Of a DNA stretch of 64,000 nucleotides, positions 44,825 to 55,670 are shown in pieces. Numbering within the stretch: the first letter of the stretch is position 1; the number at the start of each line of letters is the position of its first letter. Source of the DNA: Caldicoprobacter oshimai DSM 21659 (GTDB lineage Bacteria > Bacillota > Clostridia > Caldicoprobacterales > Caldicoprobacteraceae); contig JAGB01000004.1 in the NCBI GenBank assembly GCA_000526435.1, positions 96,001-160,000 on the forward strand, in the 5' to 3' direction. Below the pieces are notes generated by a model. It was not told the origin of the DNA. It saw only the letters and a program-made list of their open reading frames with translations, and made no database searches. The position numbers were made by a program, and so were the translations under genes.

Positions 44825-45802
44825 CTACTTCCTCATATGGGGATCAAGGGCATCCCTCAATCCATCCCCGAGCAAATTAAACGCTATCATTGTAATACAG
44901 ATACAGGCCGCAGGGAAAAACAGCAAATACGGATAGCTTCTGATCCCTCTGTATGCATCGCTGGCAAGGGTACCCCAACTGGCCATAGGAGCACTTACAC
45001 CTATACCGATAAAGCTTAAAAATGCTTCTGTAAAAATTGCCGAAGGTATGGCCAGGGTTACAGTCACAATAATGGGACCAATGGCATTGGGAATAAGGTG
45101 TTTCCAAATAATGCGCCAAGCGCTGGCTCCCTGAGCTTTGGCCGCCAGAACAAATTCTTGATTCTTAAGGCTTAAAACCTGACCGCGCACTATCCTGGCC
45201 ATGTTTACCCAGTACACCAATCCAAGCACAATGTATATCAATATAAGATCAGAGCCTATGCCCTTAAATACTCTTAAAAATGATGTTTCAAAGGCCTGTT
45301 CAATTGGTTTCTCTAAAACAACCTGAAGCAATATAACATACAATAGCAACGGGACGCTATACAATATATCCACGATTCTCATCATAATGTTGTCCACACG
45401 GCCACCAACATATCCCGATATACCACCGTACAACACTCCAATAGTAAGATTTATAAGGCTGGCAACCAGCCCTATGCTGAGCGATATTCGGGCACCGTAC
45501 ATCACGCGGATGAACAAATCCCTGCCCAGGCTATCAGTCCCAAAGGGGTGCTCCCATGAAGGACCCTGGTTCTCATGTCCACGGATTTGAGTAGCATAAT
45601 CATAAGGCCAAAACATAGGAACAAAGATAGCAGATAATATTATTATTATAACCGTCACCAGTCCAATCATAGCTGGTTTATTCTTTTTAAACCGTCTCCA
45701 GGCATCCTGCCAGTATGTGATGCTGGGACGCACAATTTCATCTGCAACATCGGTTCTACCTCTAATCGGCTCAAACAGGGATGGATCTATTTGTACCTGC
45801 AT
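44825..45802 (-). CDS. oppC: Oligopeptide ABC transporter permease OppC
   Basis: A 325-aa permease with an OppC_N segment (AWRRFKKNKPAMIGLVTV), HPFGTDSLGRDLFIRVMYGARISLSIG, and the EAA loop FVLAAKAQGASAWRIIWKHLIPNAIGP. About six membrane spans. It follows oppB by 7 bp. Confidence 0.95.
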   Translation of the reverse strand: MQVQIDPSLFEPIRGRTDVADEIVRPSITYWQDAWRRFKKNKPAMIGLVTVIIIILSAIFVPMFWPYDYATQIRGHENQGPSWEHPFGTDSLGRDLFIRVMYGARISLSIGLVASLINLTIGVLYGGISGYVGGRVDNIMMRIVDILYSVPLLLYVILLQVVLEKPIEQAFETSFLRVFKGIGSDLILIYIVLGLVYWVNMARIVRGQVLSLKNQEFVLAAKAQGASAWRIIWKHLIPNAIGPIIVTVTLAIPSAIFTEAFLSFIGIGVSAPMASWGTLASDAYRGIRSYPYLLFFPAACICITMIAFNLLGDGLRDALDPHMRK

Positions 45803-45809
45803 ATTTACC

Positions 45810-46748
45810 TTACCCCTCCTTTGTACCCATCAACTTAATCCTCGGATCTACCATAACATAAATTATATCTACAATAAAGTTCATGACAACCAAGATAACG
45901 CTATAAAATATAGTAGAACCCATAATCATGGTATAATCACGGTTTCCAACGCTGTTTACAAAGTAACCACCCATTCCAGGTATCGAAAACAGCTTTTCTA
46001 TAACAAAGCTTCCAGTCAAAAGCCCTGCTGCCAAAGGCCCTAAATAGGTAATAACTGGAATTATTGCATTTTTTAAGGCGTGTTTGTATATAACCTTAAA
46101 CTCGCTTAACCCCTTTGCCCTGGCCGTCCGTATATAATCCTGCTTTATGACATCCAGCATGCTGGATCTCACCAGTCTGGCAATAAAGGACAACGAATAT
46201 CCCGAGAGTGCTATAACCGGTAGTACGTATTCAATAGGCCTGGTCAACCTGCCGCTGGTAGTCGGAAATATCTTCAATACCACCCCAAAAAAGTATATAA
46301 GTACGGTAGCCAGTACAAAGCTGGGTATGGTAACACCTAGAGTTGCAATAAACATGGTAGTGTAATCCTGCCACTTCCCCTGGCGGAGTGCCGAAAGAAT
46401 CCCCAAGGGTACGCCAACAAGTATAGTAAATACGATAGCCACTATGCCCAGCCTGGCAGTAATGGGGAACCCCAGACCAATAAGCTCGTTAACAGTACGG
46501 TTTGTCAACTGAAACGAAGGACCTAAATCTCCCCGCAGTATATCCTTCCAGTAATCCAGATACTGCTTCCATACAGGGTCATCGAGATGATACTTCTCGT
46601 TGAGGGCTTTAATAATAGCCTCTGGAAGAGGTTTCTCACGGGTAAACGGTCCACCTGGTATGGCATGCATGAGAAAAAAGGTAATAGTAATTATAAAAAA
46701 AAGTGTAAGCGCCATAGAAACTAATCTATGAATAATATATCTACCCAC
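45810..46748 (-). CDS. oppB: Oligopeptide ABC transporter permease OppB
   Basis: A 312-aa permease: MGRYIIHRLVSMALTLFFI start, HAIPGGPF, LGPSFQLTNRTVNELI, the EAA loop YIRTARAKGLSEFKVIYKHALKNAIIP, and a DPRIKL end. About six spans. Start GTG with GGGGGAAG upstream. First gene of the operon. Confidence 0.95.
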   Translation of the reverse strand: MGRYIIHRLVSMALTLFFIITITFFLMHAIPGGPFTREKPLPEAIIKALNEKYHLDDPVWKQYLDYWKDILRGDLGPSFQLTNRTVNELIGLGFPITARLGIVAIVFTILVGVPLGILSALRQGKWQDYTTMFIATLGVTIPSFVLATVLIYFFGVVLKIFPTTSGRLTRPIEYVLPVIALSGYSLSFIARLVRSSMLDVIKQDYIRTARAKGLSEFKVIYKHALKNAIIPVITYLGPLAAGLLTGSFVIEKLFSIPGMGGYFVNSVGNRDYTMIMGSTIFYSVILVVMNFIVDIIYVMVDPRIKLMGTKEG

Positions 46749-46844
46749 CAGACTTCCCCCTTGAGTTTTATTGTTTATCCTCTGAAAAACTCATTTTTAT
46801 TTAGTGCTTATTTAGTGCTTTATGTTTATAAATTAACATTGTTT

Positions 46845-46873
46845 ATTATATCATTTTTTGCTTCATATAACAA
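46845..46873 (-). promoter_or_regulatory. Promoter of the opp operon
   Basis: TTGTTA (46868-46873), 17-bp spacer, TGA-TATAAT (46845-46850, extended -10) on the minus strand. Between it and oppB is a tandem AAGCACTAAAT repeat (about 46795-46820). The rest of 46874-47177 is AT-rich, with nothing recognised. Confidence 0.6.
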
Positions 46874-47177
46874 CTATTTTTAAAAGTCAATTTGATAAAA
46901 CCAGCTAGATAGACAATTAGCTGCCTCACTTTTAATACACCCTACGATGATGTACAATGCATAATAATACAAAAAAATTTATAATTAAGTTGCTGGTTTT
47001 TATAGAATTCTATCATAATTTCTAAAATGCTTTTGCTATTTAAATATAAACTGCTGTTCATAATTATTCAAAGTCAACCCATACTGTAAAATAACTTTAC
47101 ATTGTAAATTTATAACTTTTATGATTGAAAAAGTAACAGAAATTCCTTTTGTTATTACCTCAAAATAACATTTAAAT

Positions 47178-47240
47178 AAAAAAATTGGCAACCAAGTCCC
47201 TTTACGATACCAAACTCCATAAAACGGAACCGGTTGCCTG
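47178..47240 (-). terminator. Probable terminator of ilvD
   Basis: GGCAACC near 47231-47237 (minus) pairs with GGTTGCC at 47186-47192 across a 38-nt loop, then AATTTTTTT. The loop is long, so this is less certain than the other terminators. Confidence 0.5.
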
Positions 47241-47279
47241 CAACAGGTATAAAATCAAGTTACAATCTTTCAATATAAG

Positions 47280-48938
47280 CTATTTCAACACCGCACCAGT
47301 GCTGGCCGAAGTAACCAATCTTGCATACCTTCCCAGGTAGCCGTGTTTTACCTTGGGCTCAGGTGCCTTCCACCTGGCCAGCCGCTCCTTGAGCTCCTGC
47401 TCGCTTATCTTTATATCCAGCCTGCCCTCGGGAATATTGATGCTTATGATGTCGCCTTCTTGCACCACTGCGATGGGCCCACCTTCCATGGCCTCAGGGG
47501 ATATATGGCCTATGGAAGCGCCTCGGGTTGCCCCTGAAAAGCGCCCATCGGTGAGAAGAGCTACGTCCTTATCAAGCCCCATCCCTGCAATGGCCGATGT
47601 GGGAGACAGCATTTCCTTCATTCCAGGCCCACCCTTTGGCCCTTCATAGCGAATGACAACCACATCTCCCTTTCTGATCCTGCCACCCAGTATAGCTTCA
47701 AAGGCTTCCTCTTCCGAATCAAAAACCCTGGCCGGCCCCTCGTGCACCATCATCTCGGGAGCAACGGCAGACCTTTTAACCACAGCGCCATCAGGCGCAA
47801 GGTTGCCCCTTAATACCGCTATACCTCCTGTGGGGCTATACGGATTATCGATCGGCCTTATGACATCGTGATCCAGAACCTGTGCTCCTGCGATGTTTTC
47901 CCCTACTGTCTTGCCAGTAACGGTTAAAAGCTCAAGATGCAAAAGTCCTTTTTTGGATAGCTCCTTCATAACGCCCTGAACCCCACCGGCTGCATACAGG
48001 TCTTCAACATGATATGGCCCCGCAGGGCTTAGCCTACAGAGGTTGGGCGTACGCTCGCTTATCCTGTTCACGATATCCAGATTAATGTGAACGCCCGCTT
48101 CATAGGCTATGGCAGTCAGATGAAGGACTGAATTTGTGGAGCATCCCAGTGCCATATCTACGGCCAATGCGTTTTCAAAAGCCTCGGGGACCAAAATGTC
48201 CCTCGGCCGTATATTATCCCTCACCAGCTCAACAATCCTCATGCCTGCCCTTTTGGCCAGGCGCACCCTTTCAGCATACACCGCCGGTATGGTACCATTC
48301 CCGGGCAAAGCCAGGCCCAAAACCTCTGCCAAACAATTCATGGAGTTTGCCGTAAACATGCCCGAGCAGGAGCCACATCCCGGGCATGCATATTCCTCTA
48401 TCTCCTTGAGCTCATCAGGAGTCATCTTCCCGGCAGCCACCGCCCCTACCCCTTCAAATACCGAATTTAGATCCAAAACCTTACCGGCCTTTTTACCGGC
48501 CAGCATAGGCCCGCCGCTTATCACGATAGAAGGGATATTGAGCCGGGCACAAGCCATCAACATACCTGGAACTATCTTGTCGCAGTTTGGAATGAGCACC
48601 AGACCATCGAACCCGTGAGCCATGGCCATAGCCTCTATGCTGTCGGCTATCAGTTCCCTGGAAGCCAGGGAATATTTCATACCCACGTGGTTCATGGCTA
48701 TCCCATCACACACCCCGATAGTGGGAAACTCTATCGGGGTTCCGCCGGCCATGCGTATCCCATCCTTGACAGCCTGAGCTATGGTATCCAAATGCAGATG
48801 CCCAGGCACCACCTCACTGTGAGCGTTGACAACGCCTATCAAAGGCCGCTCAAGCTCTTCATCGATATAGCCCATGGCCTTAAACAAGGACCTGTGCGGC
48901 GCTTTTTCAATACCTTTCTTTACCCTGTCGCTTACCAT
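47280..48938 (-). CDS. ilvD: Dihydroxy-acid dehydratase
   Basis: A 552-aa Fe-S dehydratase for valine, leucine and isoleucine synthesis. Cluster cysteines are in [21 protein letters not shown] and [17 protein letters not shown]. Other motifs: [35 protein letters not shown]. Start ATG with AAAGGAG 11 nt upstream. It is split from the rest of the ilv-leu operon by a peptidase, a nitroreductase and a structured gap. Confidence 0.96.
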   Translation of the reverse strand: MVSDRVKKGIEKAPHRSLFKAMGYIDEELERPLIGVVNAHSEVVPGHLHLDTIAQAVKDGIRMAGGTPIEFPTIGVCDGIAMNHVGMKYSLASRELIADSIEAMAMAHGFDGLVLIPNCDKIVPGMLMACARLNIPSIVISGGPMLAGKKAGKVLDLNSVFEGVGAVAAGKMTPDELKEIEEYACPGCGSCSGMFTANSMNCLAEVLGLALPGNGTIPAVYAERVRLAKRAGMRIVELVRDNIRPRDILVPEAFENALAVDMALGCSTNSVLHLTAIAYEAGVHINLDIVNRISERTPNLCRLSPAGPYHVEDLYAAGGVQGVMKELSKKGLLHLELLTVTGKTVGENIAGAQVLDHDVIRPIDNPYSPTGGIAVLRGNLAPDGAVVKRSAVAPEMMVHEGPARVFDSEEEAFEAILGGRIRKGDVVVIRYEGPKGGPGMKEMLSPTSAIAGMGLDKDVALLTDGRFSGATRGASIGHISPEAMEGGPIAVVQEGDIISINIPEGRLDIKISEQELKERLARWKAPEPKVKHGYLGRYARLVTSASTGAVLK

Positions 48939-48959
48939 AACACACTACACTCCTTTTTC

Positions 48960-49235
48960 GCATTTGTAGCTTCCTCCCGCTTCCAAAGAAGACAGGCTTC
49001 CTCTTTTATCGAGGGGGGACTTACACGGATATAGGGATTGTTCCCTAGTAGCCGCGCATCGGCCTCCCTTGCCAGAAGCTTGAGTTCGGGCCGGTCCAAC
49101 CCTACACCTGATCATGGCTCACACCAAGCTTCTTAAAGCGCCTTGCGTCCCACCTTTAAAAGAGGCGAGCTTACCTGGCGGACCTTGGTAAGGCCGCAAA
49201 AAACAGACATAAAGGATGTCCTTTTCGACATAAAA
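48960..49235 (-). other. Structured noncoding gap upstream of ilvD (element C)
   Basis: The 315-bp gap has no ORF but is rich in short inverted repeats on the minus strand: GGGA-ACAA-TCCC, GCCTGTCTTC/GGAAGCGGG near 48975-49000, and AGCTT repeats. It resembles the noncoding ends of TnpB-type elements, or could be a leader RNA of ilvD. Weak GACAT/ATGTC hairpins with TTTTTT at about 49198-49225 may end the upstream operon. No T-box sequence is present. Confidence 0.3.
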
Positions 49236-49253
49236 ACCAGCTGCAAATTTTCT

Positions 49254-49838
49254 TTACCGGCTATTTATCCTGTTTACATGCATTATGTCTTCCAGCCGTC
49301 GTTTTGGCACGTGTAGCACACCGTTTTCATCCTTGTAATACTTTATTGAGCCCTGTTCATCTTCGACCACCGATTTTTCAGCCGCATACCCCAAAGCCAC
49401 AACGCAGTCGATGATGTATTTATCCGGAATCTGCAGTATTTCACGCAGCCTATCCCTGTCCACAGAGCCAATCCAGCAACACCCTATGCCATACTCCTGC
49501 GCGCCCAGCAGTATGTTTTGAACAGCAGCCCCTACATCGTGTTTGGCCCATGCGCTGTCCAATTCGCGATTTATGAGCACCACAATATAAGCCGTAGGCT
49601 TTTCCCCTTCCTTGGGCGTCCCATGGGGTTTGATATAACCGGCCCACCCCAATGTACTGAATACCGGCTCCAAAAGAGACGGATCTTCCACAATCAAGTA
49701 TTCCAGAGGCTGGCGGTTTGCAGCAGACGGCGCCAGCCTGGCTCCGTCCACCAGCTCTTTGAGCACCTCCAGCGGGATCCTCTCCTGCTTATACTTTCTG
49801 ATGGTCCTCCGCGCCCTTATGGCTTCTTTAACAGTCAT
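49254..49838 (-). CDS. Nitroreductase family protein
   Basis: A 194-aa FMN flavoprotein-like oxidoreductase: TVKEAIRARRTIRKYKQERIP (FMN phosphate site), LAPSAANRQPLEYLIVED, VGAAVQNILLGAQEYGIGCCWIG and VALGYAAE near the end. The ATG at 49838 lies 9 nt after AGGAGG; the ATG at 49862 overlaps the peptidase gene and is less likely. The natural substrate is unknown. Confidence 0.88.
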   Translation of the reverse strand: MTVKEAIRARRTIRKYKQERIPLEVLKELVDGARLAPSAANRQPLEYLIVEDPSLLEPVFSTLGWAGYIKPHGTPKEGEKPTAYIVVLINRELDSAWAKHDVGAAVQNILLGAQEYGIGCCWIGSVDRDRLREILQIPDKYIIDCVVALGYAAEKSVVEDEQGSIKYYKDENGVLHVPKRRLEDIMHVNRINSR

Positions 49839-49851
49839 AATATCGCCCTCC

Positions 49852-50727
49852 TCACTCAACATCTACCTTGTTTTTCTCCCACATCTTCAGAAAAGGGTAG
49901 GGATTGACCGCCATCTCTTCCTTCCCTTCATACATCCCAAAGTGAAGATGGGGATCAAATTTTCCCGTGGTACCTTCTTCTCCATATCCTGAATCTCCCA
50001 CATAACCTATAACCTGTCCTTTTTTTACCCTGCTGCCTTGGCGTATATCCCCATGATATTGGGACAGGTGTGCGTAATAGTAATATATGCCATCCTTGCC
50101 CCGGATACCCAGACGCCATCCACCCAGCTCCAGCCATCCTTTCTTCTCAACCACCCCATCGCACACCGACACCACCGGTACACCCTTATCGCACATTATA
50201 TCAATCCCTTCGTGGGTACGCTCCCCTCCATAAGTACGAGCTTCCCCAAATCCATCCTTATAATCATACTCGTAACCCTGAGCTATGGGAAACACCTTAT
50301 CTTCGCAAACCCGGCGTATGCGCTCCAGCTTGCCAAGCTCCTCTCGCACCTTTCTATAAAACTCCTTGTCACTCCTGTACGCTTCGAGAAACTGTTCAAG
50401 CTGCTTAGAATTCTCTATCCCGCGAAGCTGTATGGCTATTCGGCCTATCCGTTCAGCGGTTATATCTTCCGCCATCACGCCCTCTGCCTTATCTACAGCG
50501 GCCAAATAGTACCATGGCACGCCCTGCTCCTCACCAATGGTAAAGTACATCTCCAAATGCTCAGGGGCAAAATCCGATATCTTGTAGTAAGAGCCAAACA
50601 TTTTACGGGCTACCCACGACGGTAGCCCAAGCATCAAAGCAATGAGTATACCCGCACAGATAATAGTGCATACAAAACGCCGCTTATTTATCGAATACCT
50701 TCGTCTAATCCTCGGGGAAGCATACAC
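49852..50727 (-). CDS. Membrane-anchored M23 peptidase
   Basis: A 291-aa protein with a basic N-terminus and one membrane anchor (about residues 20-42), then a helical region (45-140) and an M23/LytM domain (145-285). Zinc ligands are seen in THEGIDIM (HxxxD) and DPHLHFGMY (HxH), so it looks active. It probably cuts peptide cross-links in the wall. An extended -10 (TGATATAAT, 50804-50812 on the minus strand) lies upstream. It follows leuB by 290 bp and may not be in the leu transcript. Confidence 0.9.
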   Translation of the reverse strand: MYASPRIRRRYSINKRRFVCTIICAGILIALMLGLPSWVARKMFGSYYKISDFAPEHLEMYFTIGEEQGVPWYYLAAVDKAEGVMAEDITAERIGRIAIQLRGIENSKQLEQFLEAYRSDKEFYRKVREELGKLERIRRVCEDKVFPIAQGYEYDYKDGFGEARTYGGERTHEGIDIMCDKGVPVVSVCDGVVEKKGWLELGGWRLGIRGKDGIYYYYAHLSQYHGDIRQGSRVKKGQVIGYVGDSGYGEEGTTGKFDPHLHFGMYEGKEEMAVNPYPFLKMWEKNKVDVE

Positions 50728-51016
50728 CCCTCTTTCCCCCTTACAGCAGATATTAGCCTCTTACACAGAATCGGACATTTCCACCAGTTTATCGCACTAC
50801 TCCATTATATCATACATTCTTACACACCTATGTCATCGCAGCACACATTTATTCCTCTTATACCAAGCATTTATTTTGCCGTCATTATCAGCCGACCAGC
50901 AACTATAGTAATATTTTTATTCTCATGATATGACAAGTTGACCGGCCACTTTAAGGCATGCGAGTTCACCTTTACCCCGCCATGTGAATTTTTGATAAAA
51001 ATTCAAAGCCATATTT

Positions 51017-52081
51017 TTACAAATTTTGGGCAATAAGGTGCCCCATCTCTCGAGTGCCCACAACGATAGTGCCAGGCGTGGCAATATCCGCCGTCCTGTA
51101 CCCCTGCTCAAGCACCCTGCTCACTGCATCCTCTACAGCCTGGGCCTCCTGCTCCAGGCCAAAGCTGTAACGCAGCATCATGGCAGCGCTCATGATGGTG
51201 GCTATGGGGTTTGCCTTATCCTGGCCGGCAATGTCGGGCGCAGAACCATGAACCGGCTCGTATAGCCCCAGCTTGCCTTCCCCCAGGCTGGCCGAAGGAA
51301 GCATCCCCAGGGATCCTGTAAGCATGGCAGCCTCGTCGCTCAAGATATCACCAAACATATTGGTGGTAAGTATTACGTCAAACTGGCTGGGGTTTCTTAT
51401 GAGCTGCATAGCGGCATTGTCAACATACATTTGGTTCAGCTCCACATCTGGATACTGCTGCCCCACCCGCGATACCACCTCGCGCCACAGCCTGGAGCTC
51501 TCCAAGACGTTGGCCTTATCCACCGAGGTGACCTTGCGGCGCCGACCCCTGGCAATCTTAAACGCCACATGGGCTACCCGCTCAACCTCATGCGTAGAAT
51601 AGACAGCGGTATCCCACGCCTTCTGACCGCCGGGGATTTCTGCCCTTCCTTTGTCGCCAAAGTAAACATCGCCTGTCAGCTCGCGCACCACCAGTATATC
51701 GAGCCCTTCCCCCAGCACCTCTTCCTTTAAGGTAGAAGCCGATTTGAGCTGGGGGAATACCTTTGCGGGCCTTAAGTTTGCAAACAGATTAAGCCCTTTA
51801 CGTATCCCCAAAAGCCCTGCTTCTGGCCTTAAATGCCCGGGCAGGTCATCCCATTTGGGGCCTCCCACCGCTCCCAGCAGCACGGCATCGCTTTTTAAGC
51901 ATACCTTTAGAGTCTCATCCGGGAGCGGCACGCCCACCGCATCCAGCGCCGCTCCCCCCATGAGCACCTCCTGAAACTCAAACCGGTGCCCGAATTTCTG
52001 TGCCACAGCCTCAAGCACCACAATTGCCTGCTTGACCACTTCAGGCCCGATGCCATCACCTGGTATTACAGCAATTTTCAT
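51017..52081 (-). CDS. leuB: 3-isopropylmalate dehydrogenase
   Basis: A 354-aa beta-decarboxylating dehydrogenase: [74 protein letters not shown]. Complete. Its ATG overlaps the leuD stop by 4 bp. It ends the leu operon. The 290-bp gap after it shows only an AT-rich GAATTTTT/AAAAATTC inverted repeat. Confidence 0.96.
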   Translation of the reverse strand: MKIAVIPGDGIGPEVVKQAIVVLEAVAQKFGHRFEFQEVLMGGAALDAVGVPLPDETLKVCLKSDAVLLGAVGGPKWDDLPGHLRPEAGLLGIRKGLNLFANLRPAKVFPQLKSASTLKEEVLGEGLDILVVRELTGDVYFGDKGRAEIPGGQKAWDTAVYSTHEVERVAHVAFKIARGRRRKVTSVDKANVLESSRLWREVVSRVGQQYPDVELNQMYVDNAAMQLIRNPSQFDVILTTNMFGDILSDEAAMLTGSLGMLPSASLGEGKLGLYEPVHGSAPDIAGQDKANPIATIMSAAMMLRYSFGLEQEAQAVEDAVSRVLEQGYRTADIATPGTIVVGTREMGHLIAQNL

Positions 52082-52575
52082 CCTTGTGCCCCCATCCTTC
52101 CCTTGACGTATTCAACCAGACCGCCAGCCTTTATGAGCTCCTGCATGAACTGTGGAAATGGTGCGGCTTTGTAGGTTCGCCCGGTGGTCAAGTTGGTGAT
52201 CTCACCGGTTGTCAGATCTACAGCCACCTGGTCACCATCCTTTATATCCCTGGCAGCCTCAGGGCATTCCATTATGGGCAATCCTATGTTTATGGCGTTG
52301 CGATAGAATATGCGCGCAAAGGTCTCGGCTATAATGCAGCTTATACCCGAAGCCTTGATTGCAATAGGAGCATGCTCCCTGGACGAACCGCATCCGAAAT
52401 TGGTACCGGCAACTATTATGTCCCCCGGCTGCACCTTATTCTTGAACTCCGGATCCAGGTCCTCCATACAATGCGCCGCCAGCTCCTTCGGGTCAGCCGT
52501 ATTCAAATACCGAGCAGGGATAATTACATCGGTATCCACATTGTTCCCGTATTTAATCGCTTTTCCCTGTATCAT
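52078..52575 (-). CDS. leuD: 3-isopropylmalate dehydratase small subunit
   Basis: A 165-aa swivel-domain subunit: [55 protein letters not shown]. The ATG at 52575 overlaps the leuC stop by 4 bp; the longer frame to 52761 only shadows leuC. Short (archaeal/clostridial-type) form, matching the short LeuC. Confidence 0.96.
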   Translation of the reverse strand: MIQGKAIKYGNNVDTDVIIPARYLNTADPKELAAHCMEDLDPEFKNKVQPGDIIVAGTNFGCGSSREHAPIAIKASGISCIIAETFARIFYRNAINIGLPIMECPEAARDIKDGDQVAVDLTTGEITNLTTGRTYKAAPFPQFMQELIKAGGLVEYVKGRMGAQG

Positions 52576-53837
52576 TTCACTACCTCCTCGGGCGAAGAAA
52601 TCTTTCCGGTGATAGCCGAAGCCGCAGCCACAGCCGGGCTGGCAAGGTAAACCTCGCTCTCCACATGCCCCATTCGTCCCACGAAATTCCTGTTGGTGGT
52701 GGCCACTGCCCTTTCGCCTTTTGCCAGTATGCCCATGTGTCCACCCAGACAGGGACCGCAAGTAGGAGTGCTCACAACAGCACCGGCCTCTATGAATATT
52801 TCCAGAAGCCCTTCTCTCATAGCTTCAAGGTATATCCTCTGGGTTGCAGGAATGATGATTGTACGCACACGAGGATGCACCTTATTGCCCTTCAGTATCT
52901 GTGCCGCAATCCTGAGGTCACTAAGCCGACCATTGGTACACGACCCTATTACTACCTGGTCTATGGGAATATCGCCTATCTCGTCAAACGTCCTAACATT
53001 CTCAGGAAGATGTGGGAACGCCACGGTAAGCGGGATAGAAGACAAGTCTATCTCAAACACCTTCGAATATCTGGCATCCTCATCGGCTTTGTATACTTTA
53101 AATTCCTTGGTGGAATGCTCCTTTACATATTCCAGCGTCTTGTCATCCACCTCAAAGATGCCATTTTTGGCACCTGCCTCTATGGCCATATTGGCAATGG
53201 TAAACCGGTCATCCATCGACAGGCTGGCCAGACCCTCACCGGTAAACTCCATGGACTGATAAAGGGCGCCATCCACTCCGATCATGCCTATGATGTGAAG
53301 TATTACGTCCTTGCCGCTCACCCATTTGTTCAAACGGCCCTTGAGCACAAACTTGATGGCTTCGGGCACCTTAAACCATGCCTGGCCGGTGGCCATGGCA
53401 GCCGCCATATCGGTGCTGCCAACGCCGGTAGAAAATGCACCCAGCGCTCCGTAAGTGCAGGTATGGGAATCGGCGCCAATGACCACATCCCCCGGCACCA
53501 CCAACCCCTTCTCGGGTATCAGCGCATGCTCTATGCCCATCTGGCCCACTTCAAAATAGTTCTCTATTTCCATATCATACGCGAACTCGCGGATGATTTT
53601 GCACTGCTCAGCCGACTTGATATCCTTATTAGGAGTAAAGTGATCAGGTACCAGCGCCACCTTTTTTCTATCGAAAACCCTCTTGGCACCCATTCGCTTA
53701 AACTCGCGAATGGCCACGGGGGCAGTAATGTCGTTTCCCAGAACCAAGTCCACATTGGCCATTATAAGCTGTCCTGGTTCAACTTTGTCCAACCCTGCAT
53801 GAGCGGCGAGTATCTTCTGAGTCATGGTCATCCCCAT
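52572..53837 (-). CDS. leuC: 3-isopropylmalate dehydratase large subunit
   Basis: A 421-aa aconitase-family subunit holding a [4Fe-4S] cluster. Cysteines: [14 protein letters not shown], then [13 protein letters not shown]. Other motifs: [25 protein letters not shown]. The ATG at 53837 lies 9 nt after AAAGGAG; upstream in-frame starts to 53921 overlap cimA and lack sites. At about 420 aa it is the short LeuC/HacA type. Confidence 0.96.
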   Translation of the reverse strand: MGMTMTQKILAAHAGLDKVEPGQLIMANVDLVLGNDITAPVAIREFKRMGAKRVFDRKKVALVPDHFTPNKDIKSAEQCKIIREFAYDMEIENYFEVGQMGIEHALIPEKGLVVPGDVVIGADSHTCTYGALGAFSTGVGSTDMAAAMATGQAWFKVPEAIKFVLKGRLNKWVSGKDVILHIIGMIGVDGALYQSMEFTGEGLASLSMDDRFTIANMAIEAGAKNGIFEVDDKTLEYVKEHSTKEFKVYKADEDARYSKVFEIDLSSIPLTVAFPHLPENVRTFDEIGDIPIDQVVIGSCTNGRLSDLRIAAQILKGNKVHPRVRTIIIPATQRIYLEAMREGLLEIFIEAGAVVSTPTCGPCLGGHMGILAKGERAVATTNRNFVGRMGHVESEVYLASPAVAAASAITGKISSPEEVVK

Positions 53838-53853
53838 ATATTCCAGCTCCTTT

Positions 53854-55395
53854 CTACATCCCCATCTCATTATAAAGGAAATATTCGATAGAATCAACCA
53901 ACGCATTCCAGCTTGCTTCAATGATGTTGGTGGATACTCCTACAGTACCCCACACCCTTTCTCCATCAGTGGATTCTATATGAACCCTCACCTTGGCCGC
54001 AGTGGCCTTTGAGGTATCCAGCACTCGAACCTTGTAATCAGTAAGGCGCATTTTCTTAAGCTGAGGATAGAAAACCTCCAGAGCTTTACGCAGTGCCTTA
54101 TCCAGGGCATTTACCGGGCCATCGCCCTCTGCAGCCGTAACCTCTTCAACCCCGTCTACTCTTACCTTGATAATGGCCGAGGCGCTGTAATCCCCCTGCC
54201 AGGGTTCCTCGCACAGCACGCGGAAATCTTTTATCTCAAAGAATTTATGATCCTTGCCCAGCGCCCTTCTCACCAGGAGCTCAAATGAGCTTTCGGCTCC
54301 CTCGAACTGGTAACCCTCATGCTCCAGGCGCTTCAACTCATCTATTATCTTTTGCACTTCAGGCGATGACTTTGTAACCCAAGGTGCCACCTTTTGAATC
54401 TTGCCCAGTATGGTACTGCGCCCCGCGACCTCGGACATCAGTATGCGCCTCTCATTCCCCACTGACTCAGGCGGAACGTGTTCAAAGGAAGCAGGATTTT
54501 TGAGTATGGCATCCACATGCATGCCGCCTTTATGTGCAAAGGCACAGTTCCCCACATAGGGATCACGTTCATTGGGCGCCATGTTGGCCAGTTCGCTTAT
54601 ATAGCGCGACACGCTGGTCAGCCCAGCTATGCTCTGCGGCGGAACGCAGTAAAAATTGCGCTTGAGCTGCAAATTGGGAATGATGGTACACAGGTTAGCA
54701 TTTCCACATCGCTCGCCATATCCGTTAAATGTACCCTGCACCTGGACTACTCCTTGTTCCACCGCCATTATGGAATTGGCAACCGCCATTCCACCGTCAT
54801 TGTGGCAGTGTATGCCTATGGGAATTGATGAAAACCTGTCAACCACCACTTTTACAATCTGGGCAATCTCAGAAGGGAATGACCCTCCGTTGGTATCGCA
54901 CAACACCAGCCAGTCAGCTCCGGCCTGTGCAGCCACCTCAAGGGTCTTCAAAGCATATTCCGGATTGGCTTTATAACCATCAAAGAAGTGCTCGGCATCG
55001 AATACGACCTCTTTGCCGTTTTGCTTCATATAGGCAATCGAGTCATATATCATGTTAAGATTCTCATCCAGGGTGGTTCTAATGACATCAGTGACATGAA
55101 AATCCCAGCTTTTACCAAATATGGCCACCACAGAAGTTTCACTTCGCAGCAGGGCGGCCAAATTGGCATCCTCATCTGGCTTTATGCCAGCCCTTCGCGT
55201 GCTGCCAAACGCCACCAGCTTGGCATTGGTAAACTCGATATCCTTGACCTTCTCAAAAAACTCAACATCTTTGGGATTGGAACCAGGATTCCCCCCTTCG
55301 ATGTAATCGACACCAAATTCATCCAGTTTTTTTGCTATTTTCAACTTATCTCCTACAGTGAATGAAATTCCTTCAGCCTGAGCCCCATCCCTCAA
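53854..55395 (-). CDS. cimA: (R)-citramalate synthase, 5' end frameshifted
   Basis: A 513-aa DRE-TIM synthase that condenses pyruvate and acetyl-CoA, a route to 2-ketobutyrate and isoleucine that bypasses threonine. Features: [69 protein letters not shown] and a C-terminal LeuA-dimer regulatory domain (about 385-500). The frame here starts at a TTG inside the conserved TLRDG motif. The coding sense continues upstream (KKIFIYDS) to 55437 without any start codon. The expected ATG at 55442 is out of frame by one base. Confidence 0.88.
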   Translation of the reverse strand: MRDGAQAEGISFTVGDKLKIAKKLDEFGVDYIEGGNPGSNPKDVEFFEKVKDIEFTNAKLVAFGSTRRAGIKPDEDANLAALLRSETSVVAIFGKSWDFHVTDVIRTTLDENLNMIYDSIAYMKQNGKEVVFDAEHFFDGYKANPEYALKTLEVAAQAGADWLVLCDTNGGSFPSEIAQIVKVVVDRFSSIPIGIHCHNDGGMAVANSIMAVEQGVVQVQGTFNGYGERCGNANLCTIIPNLQLKRNFYCVPPQSIAGLTSVSRYISELANMAPNERDPYVGNCAFAHKGGMHVDAILKNPASFEHVPPESVGNERRILMSEVAGRSTILGKIQKVAPWVTKSSPEVQKIIDELKRLEHEGYQFEGAESSFELLVRRALGKDHKFFEIKDFRVLCEEPWQGDYSASAIIKVRVDGVEEVTAAEGDGPVNALDKALRKALEVFYPQLKKMRLTDYKVRVLDTSKATAAKVRVHIESTDGERVWGTVGVSTNIIEASWNALVDSIEYFLYNEMGM

Positions 55396-55670
55396 GGTTG
55401 AATCATAGATAAAGATCTTTTTGCCGTTTACATAATTCCCATCTCTCCATCAACTCCTTATCCCTGAAGTTTTTATGATTTTTATTGTAATAACAATTGA
55501 ACTTTATTGCAATAATATATTGAAAAAAGCAAATCGCTAGAAAATTTAAAATAACACTCCGCTATTGGACTGCCGTTATACCTAAAACGAATCAATTTAC
55601 TTGCTTCATCCATCAGCCCTGTGTGTTCTTTAAAACGGCTGATGTCCGCAAGTGCTATGCAAGCGCTAAT

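Noticed and set aside
52665..53891. 408-aa open frame on the plus strand
   Set aside because: It is exactly antisense to leuC, whose product is fully recognisable; the frame is open because of codon bias.
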